Source of the DNA: Mycobacterium simulans
GTDB taxonomy: Bacteria > Actinomycetota > Actinomycetes > Mycobacteriales > Mycobacteriaceae
Direction: 5' to 3'
DNA length: 64,000 nucleotides
Assembly: GCF_900232995.1 (NCBI RefSeq)
Contig: NZ_OCVX01000007.1
Span: forward strand, 846,738 to 910,737
Positions within the stretch are counted from its first letter, which is position 1. Each line of letters opens with the position of its first letter. The notes below the pieces were generated by a model. It had not been told where the DNA came from, did no database searches, and worked only from the letters and a program-made list of their open reading frames with translations. The position numbers and the translations under genes were made by a program. Positions 8,557 through 17,700 of the stretch are shown here, piece by piece.

Positions 8557-10179
8557 ATGCCGGCGTCACTGGTTCGCCTGCACGGCAAGGTGTTTGCGGC
8601 CGTTGCGCAGAACGCGAGTACAGTAGCTGCGATGGCTATAGCCCCGTCGAATGAGCGGATGATCGCCGGGGTCGCCGCCGCGTCCATCTCGCTCGGGGTA
8701 GCCCAGCTGGTAGGTATCCCGTTCGGTTCGCGAGCCGACGCGCGTACTGCGATCGGCTCAATGGCCATCGATCTGACACCGGGGCCCATCAAGGAATGGG
8801 CGATTCAGATCCTGGGCTCTCTGGACAAACTCTTCGTGGCCGTCGTCGTACTAGTGGTGATCGCCACGATCGCTGCCATCGCCGGAACCCTCGAGACCCA
8901 GCGCCGCCCGCTCGGCAGCGCCGCGATCGCCGTGGCCGGCGCCCTGGGATGCCTCGCGGTGCTCTCACGGCAGGGTGCCACAGCACTCGACACGATCCCC
9001 ACCGTCGCCGGCGCCGCCTGCGGCGTGGCGACCCTACGCCTGCTCACCCGTCGATTCTGGCCCGCCCCAGCAGACCCGGAAAGCAGACCCGACCACGAGG
9101 AGCCCGATGCCGGCAGGCGAACGTTGGTCATGGTCGGATTGCTCGGATTCGGAGTGGTGAGTGGCGTGGTGGGTGCGGTCATCACGCGGATGGTGCATTC
9201 GGTGGCCGCTGACCGTACCAGCTTCGCACTGCCGCGACCGCGTACGTCGGCGCGACCAATACCCGCTGATGTGCAACCGAAAGGTGTTGCGCTACCAAGC
9301 TTTGTCACCCCCAGCGCCGACTTTTACCGGGTCGATACCGCACTCGTTGTTCCCCAACTCAGCCATGGCGACTGGCGGCTGCGCATCCACGGGATGGTGG
9401 ACCGCGAAGCCACGTACAGCTTCGACGACCTTGCCCACTTCGACGTCGTCGAAACGGTGACAACATTAACCTGCGTGTCGAATCCCGTTGGAGGCAACCT
9501 GATTTCAACGGGCATCTGGACAGGCTACCGGGTGGCTGATCTGCTGGCAGCGGCCGGTGTGCACCCGGACGCCGACATGATGCTCTCGATGTCGATCGAC
9601 GGGTTCACCGCCGGCACGCCAGTGCAGGCACTCACCGATGGCCGCGACGCGCTGCTGGCGATCGGCCTCAACGGTCAGCCGCTGCCGATCGAGCATGGCT
9701 ACCCAGCCCGGCTGGTAGTACCCGGGCTCTACGGGTACGTGTCGGCCACCAAGTGGGTCGTCGACATGGAGCTGACCCGCTTCGACCGAGCAAAGGCGTA
9801 CTGGACGCGGCAAGGCTGGGCGCCGCGGGCACCCATCAAGACCGAGTCGAGAATCGACGTGCCGAAACGTGGCCAGAAGGTGCCGATCGGGCCCGTGGTG
9901 TTTGGCGGTGTCGCGTGGGCACAGAATCGTGGCGTGCGGGCCGTGGAAGTCCGCATCGACGATGGCGGGTGGCAGCCAGCTGAGCAGGGCGCGAGCTATT
10001 CCAACGAGACGTGGCGGTTATGGAGCTTCCCCTGGCAGGCGAAAAGCCCTGGGAAACACACCATCACGGTGCGTGCCACTGACAACACCGGAGCTGTCCA
10101 AACTGCAGATCAGGTTGATCCCGTCCCTGACGGTGCCACCGGCTGGCACGCGGTGGACTTCACCGTGACGAAGAGGTGA
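8557..10179 (+). CDS. Membrane-anchored molybdopterin-dependent oxidoreductase (sulfite oxidase fold)
   Basis: A 540-residue protein with an N-terminal membrane domain and a periplasmic or extracytoplasmic catalytic domain. About five hydrophobic helices occupy residues 30-230 (for example IGSMAIDLTPG region, LFVAVVVLVVIATIAAIAG, and LVMVGLLGFGVVSGVVGAVI). The rest is a sulfite-oxidase-type domain: the molybdenum ligand is the Cys in TLTCVSNPVGG, followed by the molybdopterin-binding GIWTGYRVADLL and PARLVVPGLYGY, then the Ig-like dimerisation domain (VRAVEVRIDDGGWQPAE). It resembles Rv0218-type mycobacterial proteins. The physiological substrate is unknown. An internal ATG at 8632 (MAIAPSNERM) is an equally plausible start because neither has a good ribosome binding site. 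Confidence 0.87.
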   Translation: MPASLVRLHGKVFAAVAQNASTVAAMAIAPSNERMIAGVAAASISLGVAQLVGIPFGSRADARTAIGSMAIDLTPGPIKEWAIQILGSLDKLFVAVVVLVVIATIAAIAGTLETQRRPLGSAAIAVAGALGCLAVLSRQGATALDTIPTVAGAACGVATLRLLTRRFWPAPADPESRPDHEEPDAGRRTLVMVGLLGFGVVSGVVGAVITRMVHSVAADRTSFALPRPRTSARPIPADVQPKGVALPSFVTPSADFYRVDTALVVPQLSHGDWRLRIHGMVDREATYSFDDLAHFDVVETVTTLTCVSNPVGGNLISTGIWTGYRVADLLAAAGVHPDADMMLSMSIDGFTAGTPVQALTDGRDALLAIGLNGQPLPIEHGYPARLVVPGLYGYVSATKWVVDMELTRFDRAKAYWTRQGWAPRAPIKTESRIDVPKRGQKVPIGPVVFGGVAWAQNRGVRAVEVRIDDGGWQPAEQGASYSNETWRLWSFPWQAKSPGKHTITVRATDNTGAVQTADQVDPVPDGATGWHAVDFTVTKR

Positions 10180-10183
10180 AGCA

Positions 10184-10384
10184 CTATTTCGACGAGAGTT
10201 TGCGCCAGCTGAATACCGCGAGCACGATGCCGATCAGCACCGTGATCGGACCAATGACGGACCATGTCGTGGTGTTGCTCATCGGGCTGCCGCCAAGCAC
10301 TCCGAATCCCTGAAGCGCCCAGATCAGACCGAACAGTGCGACGATCAAGCCGACCGCGAACGTTACGACGAAAGCCCTGTTCAT
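10184..10384 (-). CDS. Small two-helix membrane protein
   Basis: A 66-residue protein with two transmembrane helices: FVVTFAVGLIVALFGLIWAL at about 5-24 and SVIGPITVLIGIVLAVFSW at about 42-60, joined by a short polar loop and ending with a basic LSSK tail. It lies convergent to the molybdo-oxidoreductase, 4 bp after its stop. Codon use is like its neighbours and the composition is clearly that of a real membrane protein, but no family is recognised. Confidence 0.7.
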   Translation of the reverse strand: MNRAFVVTFAVGLIVALFGLIWALQGFGVLGGSPMSNTTTWSVIGPITVLIGIVLAVFSWRKLSSK

Positions 10385-10427
10385 ATGGCGATGCTACGCG
10401 CCGGAGAACGCCATCCATCGTCGCAGC

Positions 10428-10994
10428 TCAGCTTGAGGCGCCGAGGATCTTGATCGCGAAGACGAGTGTGTCACCCGGCCGGATTCCAGCGCTGGGCTGG
10501 CCGCTGGGGTAGCCGTCCGCGGAGGTCATTGCGACGGCGACCGTGGACCCGACCTTTTGTCCCGCGATGGCCTTCTGGAAGCCCGGCACGACTCCGCCAA
10601 GCGGGAAGTCAACTGGGGCGCCGCGTTCGTAGCTACTGTCGAATACGGACCCGTCACGTCCATTGACGCCCATGTAGCAGACGGAAACCCTGGCCGTCCC
10701 CGGGACCACCGGTCCGTCTCCGGCGTGCAGCGTTTGCACCTGGGTCTGGGTGACGCTGAACGGTGCCGTCACGTTCACGCGCGGAGCTGTCGTATCCGTG
10801 GATCCGGTGACCGCGATGCTGCCGGTGGTCCCGGCCAGCGTCCAGTCGGGCGTTCCACCGTTCTGCGGTGCTGCGGTTGGGCACGAGCCCGCCGCGGTTG
10901 CCTCGCCCGATACGGCGGGCGTCAGAACGATTGTCGCGACACAGGCCGCGAGCGCGACGGACGAATACACCCAGGAGGACTTCACGGCAGTCAC
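10428..10994 (-). CDS. Exported FKBP-type peptidyl-prolyl cis-trans isomerase
   Basis: A 188-residue protein that begins at the GTG at 10994 with a signal anchor (VYSSVALAACVATIVLTPAV) and continues with an FKBP domain in the C-terminal 110 residues. FKBP hallmarks are VSVCYMGVNGRDGSVFDSSY (matching V-x-Y-x-G...G-x-x-F-D-S), FPLGGVVPGFQKAIAGQKVG and VFAIKILG at the end. The hydrophobic pocket residues are conserved, so isomerase activity is likely; a Ser/Thr/Pro linker precedes the domain. It probably helps fold exported proteins. The longer in-frame extension to 11189 lacks coding character and would bury the signal sequence. Confidence 0.87.
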   Translation of the reverse strand: MTAVKSSWVYSSVALAACVATIVLTPAVSGEATAAGSCPTAAPQNGGTPDWTLAGTTGSIAVTGSTDTTAPRVNVTAPFSVTQTQVQTLHAGDGPVVPGTARVSVCYMGVNGRDGSVFDSSYERGAPVDFPLGGVVPGFQKAIAGQKVGSTVAVAMTSADGYPSGQPSAGIRPGDTLVFAIKILGASS

Positions 10995-11368
10995 GCTACA
11001 ACCACTTATTGCGTGCCGAACGGGTAGCCCTTCGCTGGGCGACAGGGCGATGCGACGTGGTACTTCGCAGTGCGGCGGTGCACTCGGATCAACTATCGCC
11101 GCCGACGTGGCGCACTGCGCCGATAGTGCGGTTGATTCGGTGAACATCGTTGCAGGGCAGTGTATTACGGTTGACTTAACTGGTAACACTGCACTCTCGG
11201 ATCGTGCATACTATGCATGCACACAACCCCCGGTGATCGTGTCGGGACCAGAGCGCACGGTTCCGCAGGCACCGCCGCGCCGCCACTCACACCCATTCCT
11301 TCTCACCGGTGAGACACTCACGTCATGCAATCTGCGTTGTGCGCGATCTCCGTAACAAAGGGCGAGAG
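10995..11368. other. Intergenic region, 374 bp
   Basis: Divergent promoter region for the FKBP gene (minus) and the following membrane-anchored protein (plus). AT-richer DNA at about 11160-11220, including GTGCATACTATGCATGCAC at 11203-11221, looks like promoter or operator sequence: it has a TACTAT -10-like hexamer inside an imperfect inverted repeat (GTGCAT...ATGCAC). No gene is supported. Confidence 0.45.
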
Positions 11369-11899
11369 GTGCTAGACCGGTATCGGGGCCGTCTGGTCGC
11401 CATCGCGGTGGCCGCGATGATCCTATCGATCGGAATCAGTGCCCTGCTCGCCGGGCGCGGCGCGGCAGCTCCAGCGTGCGCAAACGGGCAATCCGATGCC
11501 AGCCCCACCGGCAAGGGCGAGCAGGTGATCGTGGACTACTTCAAGGCGGTCAACAACCAGGACTACGCCACGGCATGGGGATATCTGGGCCGTCAGATGC
11601 GCGCCACCTACGGCGCGATATCTCCGGCGCAGGACGCCGACGGCCTGTCCAGCTTCTCGTCGACCATGCGCCGACACCTAAAGTGCGTGCGAGTCACCAC
11701 GATTGCCAGCGCGAACACCAACGACCCAGATGTCTCCGCATCACTCGGCCTCCAGTGGTACCGAGTGACATTCGACGCTGAGTACATCACCCCGTTCGAG
11801 CCCGGCGCCGCCGCACTGCCGCCGTTCTACAAGACGCTTGCCGACCCGCATGAACCAGCGCCACCGCCGCTCATCATCAACCAGGCAACGAGCCCCTGA
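11369..11899 (+). CDS. Membrane-anchored NTF2-like protein
   Basis: A 176-residue protein with one N-terminal membrane anchor (LVAIAVAAMILSIGISALLAG) and an exported domain of about 125 residues. The domain starts GEQVIVDYFKAVNNQDYATAWGYL, the characteristic first helix of NTF2/SnoaL-like fold proteins, common in mycobacterial Mce-associated and lipoprotein-like proteins. GTG 11369 is chosen because GGGCGAG lies just before it; an in-frame GTG at 11309 is a possible alternative. No catalytic residues can be named. It stands alone. Confidence 0.7.
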   Translation: MLDRYRGRLVAIAVAAMILSIGISALLAGRGAAAPACANGQSDASPTGKGEQVIVDYFKAVNNQDYATAWGYLGRQMRATYGAISPAQDADGLSSFSSTMRRHLKCVRVTTIASANTNDPDVSASLGLQWYRVTFDAEYITPFEPGAAALPPFYKTLADPHEPAPPPLIINQATSP

Positions 11900-11965
11900 A
11901 GCCAGCGCACGGCCTACCAGCAGTGCGGCGCCCCGGGCCTCGGCGCCTTGCTGCCCACGACCAGT

Positions 11966-12538
11966 TCAGAAAAGCTGATATGCCTCGCGGGAGATCGAAA
12001 AGCCATGGCCAGATCCAACATCGCGGCAAGTAATCCCCGACTCGGCACTCTCGCAGCGAATCGGCCCGGCTTTAATGGCCTGACCATAGGCCAGCGGTTC
12101 ACCGGCGCCCCCAAAGGGGGGAAGCACCCGGACGGTGTCTCCTGCGCAGACGAAATGAGCCAGTCCACCGCTCCCGATCGAGATGCCTTGCCCGTAATCG
12201 AGTCTGCAATCAGCGGGCCGGGGCGGGGGCGACCAATCTCGCTGGTCAATGTCGCACCGCACACTTGTCGGGCTGATCTTGCACCCGACGTTGCCGCTCG
12301 GCGAGAGGAAACCGGTGAGCTCGTAGACCTCCCGGTCCACTGGCGCCAGGGCTGGCGACGTGCCGGGTGCTGTTTGCGCCGCCGAGGGCTTAGTCTGTCC
12401 AGCCTCGGGCGGGGAGCTTTCGGATTGCGTTTCCGAGGAAATGCCGCACCCGGCTAGCGCGATCACCGAAACAACGAGGACACCTACGGTATCGAGCGTC
12501 GAGGCGACCATCCGACTACTCCACGCCATAGCCAGCAT
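11966..12538 (-). CDS. Putative lipoprotein with lipobox
   Basis: A 190-residue exported lipoprotein. ATG 12538 is chosen because GGAGG lies 8 bases ahead. The signal peptide VGVLVVSVIALAGC ends in an L-A-G-C lipobox for diacylglycerol attachment. A Ser/Thr/Pro-rich linker to about residue 70 is followed by a compact cysteine-containing domain with FLSPSGNVGCKIS, VRCDI, LAHFVCAGDT and GITCRD. This pattern of S-P-S-G-N-x-x-C followed by a C-x-I strand is shared with many short mycobacterial secreted proteins of unknown role. No function can be given. It sits in an accessory stretch with no obvious operon partner. Confidence 0.75.
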   Translation of the reverse strand: MLAMAWSSRMVASTLDTVGVLVVSVIALAGCGISSETQSESSPPEAGQTKPSAAQTAPGTSPALAPVDREVYELTGFLSPSGNVGCKISPTSVRCDIDQRDWSPPPRPADCRLDYGQGISIGSGGLAHFVCAGDTVRVLPPFGGAGEPLAYGQAIKAGPIRCESAESGITCRDVGSGHGFSISREAYQLF

Positions 12539-12678
12539 TGATACCGACCTCCGTTCCACATCGGACGAATGGTCCGCCATTGATGCTACGAGGGGCCCGC
12601 GGCGATGAACACCGACGCTGACGAAATCGCCAGAGAGGCTTCGACAACAGCACGACGTCCCGGGCGAGATCGAGACGG

Positions 12679-13170
12679 TCAATAACCTCGACGGCCGACT
12701 CTGATGTCGCCGCGGATTAGGAGTTTGCCGATGCTCACGACCGCAGCAGTTGTCCCACCCAGGTAGGCCCTGGCCATCTGCGGAATAGACGCGTTCACGC
12801 CATCGGGTAGCGCGGCCAACCACGCCGCCGCCTCATCGCGCTCGTTGTTGGCATATACGCGCACCGGACATGGCATCCATCGACCAAGCTGACGCGCCGG
12901 CTCACGAATCCAGTTGACATCGCTGACGAGCGCGCAGCCGTCCAGCAACGGGAGGTAGCTAATACCCAGTCGCGTGTCCGCCACTAAGGCGCCCGGGGTC
13001 AGGCGCTTGAAGTCCGCACCGAATTGGTAGAGCAAACGCAAGCGCCGGTTGGCTTTTCGCGCCCGACCCACCAGTGGCGCGAACACATTCGCGTAGTCGG
13101 CTGCTGTCACCGTGCCGAGCGCCTCGAGGGCCTGCACATCGGCCGGCACGTCTGAAAGTTGTTTGAGCAC
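12679..13170 (-). CDS. SpoIIAA-like (STAS/SEC14-type) domain protein
   Basis: A 163-residue soluble protein, all of it a SpoIIAA-like domain: an N-terminal strand pair around ALEALGTVTAADYANVFAPL, then RLRLLYQFGADFKRLTPGAL, a central segment ISYLPLLDGCALVSDVNWIR, and MPCPVRVYANNERDEAAAWL near residue 110. The family is widespread in proteobacteria and actinobacteria and its biochemical role is unsettled (lipid or protein binding by analogy). The last 30 residues (IRVGRRGY) look non-conserved. Not clearly part of an operon. Confidence 0.7.
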   Translation of the reverse strand: MLKQLSDVPADVQALEALGTVTAADYANVFAPLVGRARKANRRLRLLYQFGADFKRLTPGALVADTRLGISYLPLLDGCALVSDVNWIREPARQLGRWMPCPVRVYANNERDEAAAWLAALPDGVNASIPQMARAYLGGTTAAVVSIGKLLIRGDIRVGRRGY

Positions 13171-13452
13171 AGAGAGCCTTTCCTACCACCGGGCTTCTCA
13201 GACGCGCGCCAAGTTACTACAGGACGCGTCCGAATCGAGCGTCGCATCCGAGGGTAATCCGGCACTGATCCCTTGACGGCGAATAGCCCGCGAGTGCGGC
13301 GTTACCAGACGGCCAGCCGTTGACCTACTCGGCATATACCCGGACTCGCCACGATCGAGTGGTTGGCGATAACGGCGCGAGAATGCGGGCGAGCCGGGCA
13401 GGGTCGGGGACTGCATCGGGTTCAAGCAGCCATTGCACGACCGGCGTGGTTA
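13171..13452. other. Intergenic DNA with a short coding relic
   Basis: On the minus strand, 13450 to the TAG at 13325 reads TPVVQWLLEPDAVPDPARLA then RILAPLSPTTRSWRVRVYAE, which has the composition of a real protein C-terminus but no start. It directly follows the stop of the methyltransferase relic, in another frame. I do not recognise the family. The rest of the interval shows no gene. Confidence 0.35.
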
Positions 13453-14026
13453 TTACTTCGTGAAGACGAGTAGGTCGTGGGTGTTCCGGACTGTCTGAGG
13501 CGTGGTTTCGGCGCCTGCCTCGTCATTCAGTCGGCCCAGTCCGTCGGCGATCTCTTGGTCGCTGAGATGTTCGAATGTGGAGATCGCGCGCCGGGCAAGC
13601 CGTTGACTGTAGGCGGCAAGGGTGGGACTTACTTCGTGTTCGACTTCATCGATTGCGAGTGGGTTAGCCCGACTTGGCTGAAGACCTGTTTGCATGCGCA
13701 AGAGGTTGGGTAGAGCTGGGGGTTAGTGGGATGGATTCAGCTCGTCCGGCGATGTGATGCACCTCCGGCTGAAGGTGCTTGGCGACGGCGACCCGGCGCA
13801 TCTGTTCCGAAGGCTCGATCGCGTAGACCGGGCCTTGTCCGATCGTTACCAGCATGGATGTGAATCGTCCTGTGCCAGAGCCTAGCTCAGCAATCCGCAG
13901 TGGACGCTGGGTCGGCAGTCGGCGAGTCACCGCCGCAGCCCATGCTTGCATTGCCTCGGCGGAGAGCCCTCGGCCTTGGTCGTAGCCGCGGTGCAGCCGG
14001 GTGTTGTAGTCCACGGCGGGCAACAT
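13453..14026 (-). pseudogene. SAM-dependent methyltransferase, internally deleted
   Basis: Two out-of-frame pieces of one class I methyltransferase. The 5' piece (14026 to about 13735) has an N-terminal YDQGRGLSAEAMQAW, then the SAM-binding motif I IAELGSGTGRFTSML and motif II-like VYAIEPSEQMRRVA, and breaks after HHIAGRAESIPL. The 3' piece (13701 to 13453) starts in mid-domain and continues as AYSQRLARRAISTFEHLSD, ending HDLLVFTK. About 60-100 residues that normally lie between motif III and this helix are missing and the frame changes at 13690-13740. The enzyme cannot be functional as read, unless the sequence has an error here. Confidence 0.75.
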
Positions 14027-14115
14027 GATTTCAGTATGACCACCGGCTTGCCGGAATCAAACGAGTTTGATGATCGACGCTGACACGAAGATCGCAACCC
14101 GGGCTGCGGCCAACA

Positions 14116-14428
14116 TTGATGCCGCCACGCCGCACCCCGCGCGCAAACTACCTCACCACCTCCACACCACCCGGATGGGACCACCATTCGCGACGACAAC
14201 CGGTCAAACCGGGCCCAGGTCAGGTAGACCACACTCAACACGCGCCGCAGACGATCCCAGGTAACGAACCGCATGGGGCACCGGCAATCCTCGTCGAACT
14301 CGACAATATGAACAACGCCGACGACGCCCGCTCAGATGCACAGCGCGGACGATCGGGCGCAGTGTGCCGCAGCTGTCACGCAAGGGATGATCGCCTACCT
14401 CAGCGCCAAAGCGTCGTCCGTCTTGTAG
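14116..14428 (+). pseudogene. C-terminal relic of an N-acetylmuramoyl-L-alanine amidase
   Basis: The frame from 14116 reads through GAPAILVELDNMNNADDA near 14277-14330. A shift of frame at about 14330 then gives AQMHSADDRAQCAAAVTQGM and IAYLSAKASSVL before the TAG at 14426. Together this matches the C-terminus of zinc amidases such as Ami1 (Rv3717), where ILVELGNMxNxxDA is followed by a helix ending in G-I/V-A-G-F-L. The catalytic Glu of VEL would be present, but the zinc-binding His/Glu residues of the N-terminal part are not found and the reading frame is broken. It is a relic. Confidence 0.5.
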
Positions 14429-14759
14429 CAGGGTGAGCTGAAATGCACAAGCGTGAATAACGCCGAATACGCTGTGTATCTTGACAACTCGCGTGACAAG
14501 CTAACCTACGATATCGTAGGTCATAACTGAGCGCTCTGATGCAGTCCGGCCAAAAATACTCAGGAAATTCGAAGCATCGATGAAACCTGCTTGGCTGCAA
14601 TAGAATTCGCGTTATTATCGCTGTCGTCTCGACTTTGCCGCGCTGCGGTCAGCTCTTCGGCCCGCTACTCTAGCGCCCACACCGGGCACCCAATCTCGGC
14701 GGAAGAAGAAGCTACAGGCTTGCTGGACAAGCACTTTCGAGAAAATTAGGAGATCTATC
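14429..14759. other. Intergenic region upstream of large PE_PGRS gene, 331 bp
   Basis: No gene found. The DNA is AT-richer than its surroundings, as is usual upstream of PE_PGRS genes. An imperfect repeat CTTGACAACTCGCGTGACAAG at 14481-14501 and GATATCGTAGGTCATAAC at 14511-14528 are candidate promoter elements. The ribosome binding site TTAGGAGATC precedes the GTG at 14760. Confidence 0.45.
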
Positions 14760-17700
14760 GTGTCGTATCTGGCCGCGGTCCCCGAAGCATTAGCAGCCGC
14801 GGCAGCTGATTTGACGAGTATCGGGTCGGCGGTCAACGAGGCAAGCGGCGCGGCGGCAGGATCGACAACGGGAATACTGGCCGCCGGCGCCGACGAGGTA
14901 TCGGTCATGATCGCGGCACTGTTATCCGAACATGGTGAGGTTTATCAGGCGCTCAGCAAAGCCGCCGCCGAATTTCATCAACAGTTCGTCCAGCTATTAG
15001 ACGGCAGCGCGGTTACCTATGTGGAAACAGAGCTACAAAATGCCGAGCAGAACGCGTTAAACGCGGTGAATGCCCCCACCGAGTATTTGTTCGGCCGTCC
15101 GCTGATCGGCAATGGCGCTAACGGTATTCCAGGGACGGGACAAAACGGCGGAAATGGCGGAATTCTCTGGGGTAACGGCGGTAACGGCGGGTCGGGCGCC
15201 GCCGGACAGGCCGGTGGAAATGGCGGCAGCGCAGGCATATTCGGCAACGGCGGCTCAGGTGGCGCTGGAGGCAGCTCGATCAATGGGACCGGCGGCGCTG
15301 GCGGCAACGCCGTGGCCGGAGCAATCAACGGCAGCGGCGGCATGGGCGGTACCGGTGGTATCGGCGGTCAAGGCGGCCTGGGCTACGCGGATGACGGAGT
15401 CAACCCAGCTACCTCCGGCGGAGCGGGCGGCTTCGGTGGCCAGGGCGGGGCCGGCGGCGCGACCGGATTCGGTGGCACCGGCGGTGCCGTCGGTGCCGCC
15501 GGCACCGGCGGCCAAGGCGGCCAGGGCGGCCAGGGCGGTGCTACGACCACGGCCGGTCACGTTGCCGGCCAAGGCGGCGAAGGCGGGCAGGGTGGCACGG
15601 GCGGCACCGGCGCTGGCGCCACTACACCTTCGGGCGGTGCCGCCGCCGGCGGCCAGGGCGGCCAAGGCGGCGCGGGAGGGACGGGCGGCAACGCCGTCGC
15701 CGGCGCGATCAACGGCAGTGGCGGCCAAGGCGGCACCGGCGGTCAAGGCGGCTTCGGCGGCGTCGGCTACTTCGACGACGGCTCCAACAATGCCGGCACC
15801 GGCGGCACCGGTGGCGAGGGCGGCCAGGGCGGCGCCGGCGGCGCGATCGGCACGGGCGGCGCCGGCGGGGCTGTGGGCAAGGGCGGCATCGGAGGCCAGG
15901 GCGGCACCGGCGGCCAAGGCGGCGACGGCGCGTTCCTTACCGGCCACGCCGGCGGCACCGGCGGTCAGGGCGGCGTCGGCGGCCAAGGCGGCACCACCAG
16001 CGGCGGGATCAATGGCATCGGCGGTACTGGCGGTACCGGCGGCCAAGGTGGAACCGGCGGCTCGGGAGCCACCGACGACGGTTCCGATAACGCCGGTACC
16101 GGCGGTACCGGCGGTACCGGCGGTTCCGCTGGTCTCGGTGGCGCGATCGGCACGGGCGGCACCGGTGGCGCGGCGGGCAATGCGGGCGTTGCAGGCGCCG
16201 GCGGCACCGGCGGCCAAGGCGGCGGCACCGGCTTTACCGGTCACACGGCCGGCGCCGGCGGCCAAGGCGGCCAAGGTGGCGCCGGCCTGGCCGGTGGCAT
16301 CGGAAGGGACGGCGGCGCCGGCGGCGCCGGCGGCCAGGGAGGCCAAGGTGGCTTTGCCGCGATCGATGCAACCGCTGGTAGCGGCGGCCAGGGTGGCCAA
16401 GGTGGCACCGGCGGCGCTGGCGGCACGGGTTTGGCCGACACCGGCTCCAACGACGCCGGCACCGGCGGCAAAGGTGGGCAAGGTGGCCAAGGCGGCGGGG
16501 GCGGCGCGGCCGGCTTCGGCGGAACTCTCGGTGCGGTCGGGGCCGCGGGCATCGGCGGCACCGGTGGCCAAGGCGGCCAGGGCGGCGCCACCGCCACGGT
16601 CGGTAACATCGCCGGTGCCGGTGGCCAAGGTGGCCAGGGCGGCCAAGGCGGTACCGGCGCCTCGAACACGACACCGGCCGGCACCGGCTTCACTGGGGGG
16701 CAAGGCGGCCAAGGCGGCGCCGGCGGCGCCGGCGGTAACGCTATCGCCGGCGCAACCAACGGCAGCGGTGGCCAGGGCGGCACCGGCGGCCAAGGCGGCA
16801 CCGGCGGTTTGGGCGCCATCGACGACGGCTCCGACAACGCCGGCGCTGGCGGCACGGGCGGCGTCGGGGGCACCGGCGGAGCCGGCGGCGCGAAAGGCAC
16901 CGGCGGCAGCGGCGGGACCGTGGGCGACGGCGGCCTAGGTGGCCAAGGCGGCCAAGGCGGCGACGGCGGCTGGGGCGCGTTTGGCACCGGTGACCACGGC
17001 GGCCAGGGTGGCCAAGGCGGCGACGGCGGCGTCGGCGGCACCACCAGCGGCGGGACCAATGGCAGCGGCGGCCAGGGCGGCACCGGCGGCCTAGGTGGCG
17101 CGGGCGGCGACGGCCGCATCGACGACGGCTCCGACACCGCCGGCGCCGGCGGCATGGGCGGCACCGGCGGCCAAGGTGGCGTCGGGGGTGCTGTCGGCTC
17201 GGGTGGCACCGGCGGCACCGTGGGTGGCTTGGGCGTAGGCGGCCAAGGCGGCGCCGGCGGCCGGGGCGGATTCACCTCCTTTACCGGTCACACCGCCGGT
17301 GACGGTGGCCAAGGTGGCCAGGGTGGCCAAGGGGCCACCGGCGCCGACGGCACCGCATCCTCGACAACCGGCGCCACCGGCGGCGAGGGCGGCGCCGGCG
17401 GCAGGGGCGGAGACGGTGGCAGCGCCTTTGCTCCGGGCGCAACCGCCGGCAATGGCGGTCAAGGTGGCACCGGGGGCGCCGGCGGCGAAGGCGGCAACGG
17501 CTACGCCGACGACGGCACTATCGCGGCCGGTGCCGGTGGTCAGGGCGGGAAAGGCGGCGCTGGCGGACAGGGCGGCGAGAGTGGCTTCGAATTCGGCTTC
17601 GGCACAGGCACCGGCACTTCGGGCGATGGCGGCGTCGGCGGCCAAGGCGGCGCCGGCGGCCAAGGCGGCGCGACCACCACTAGCGGACATACCGCCGGTG

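Noticed and set aside
15255..16793. 512-residue minus-strand ORF and other Pro/Ala-rich ORFs across the PE_PGRS gene
   Set aside because: Shadows of the Gly-rich repeat in other frames (Ala- or Pro-rich), present opposite every PGRS region.
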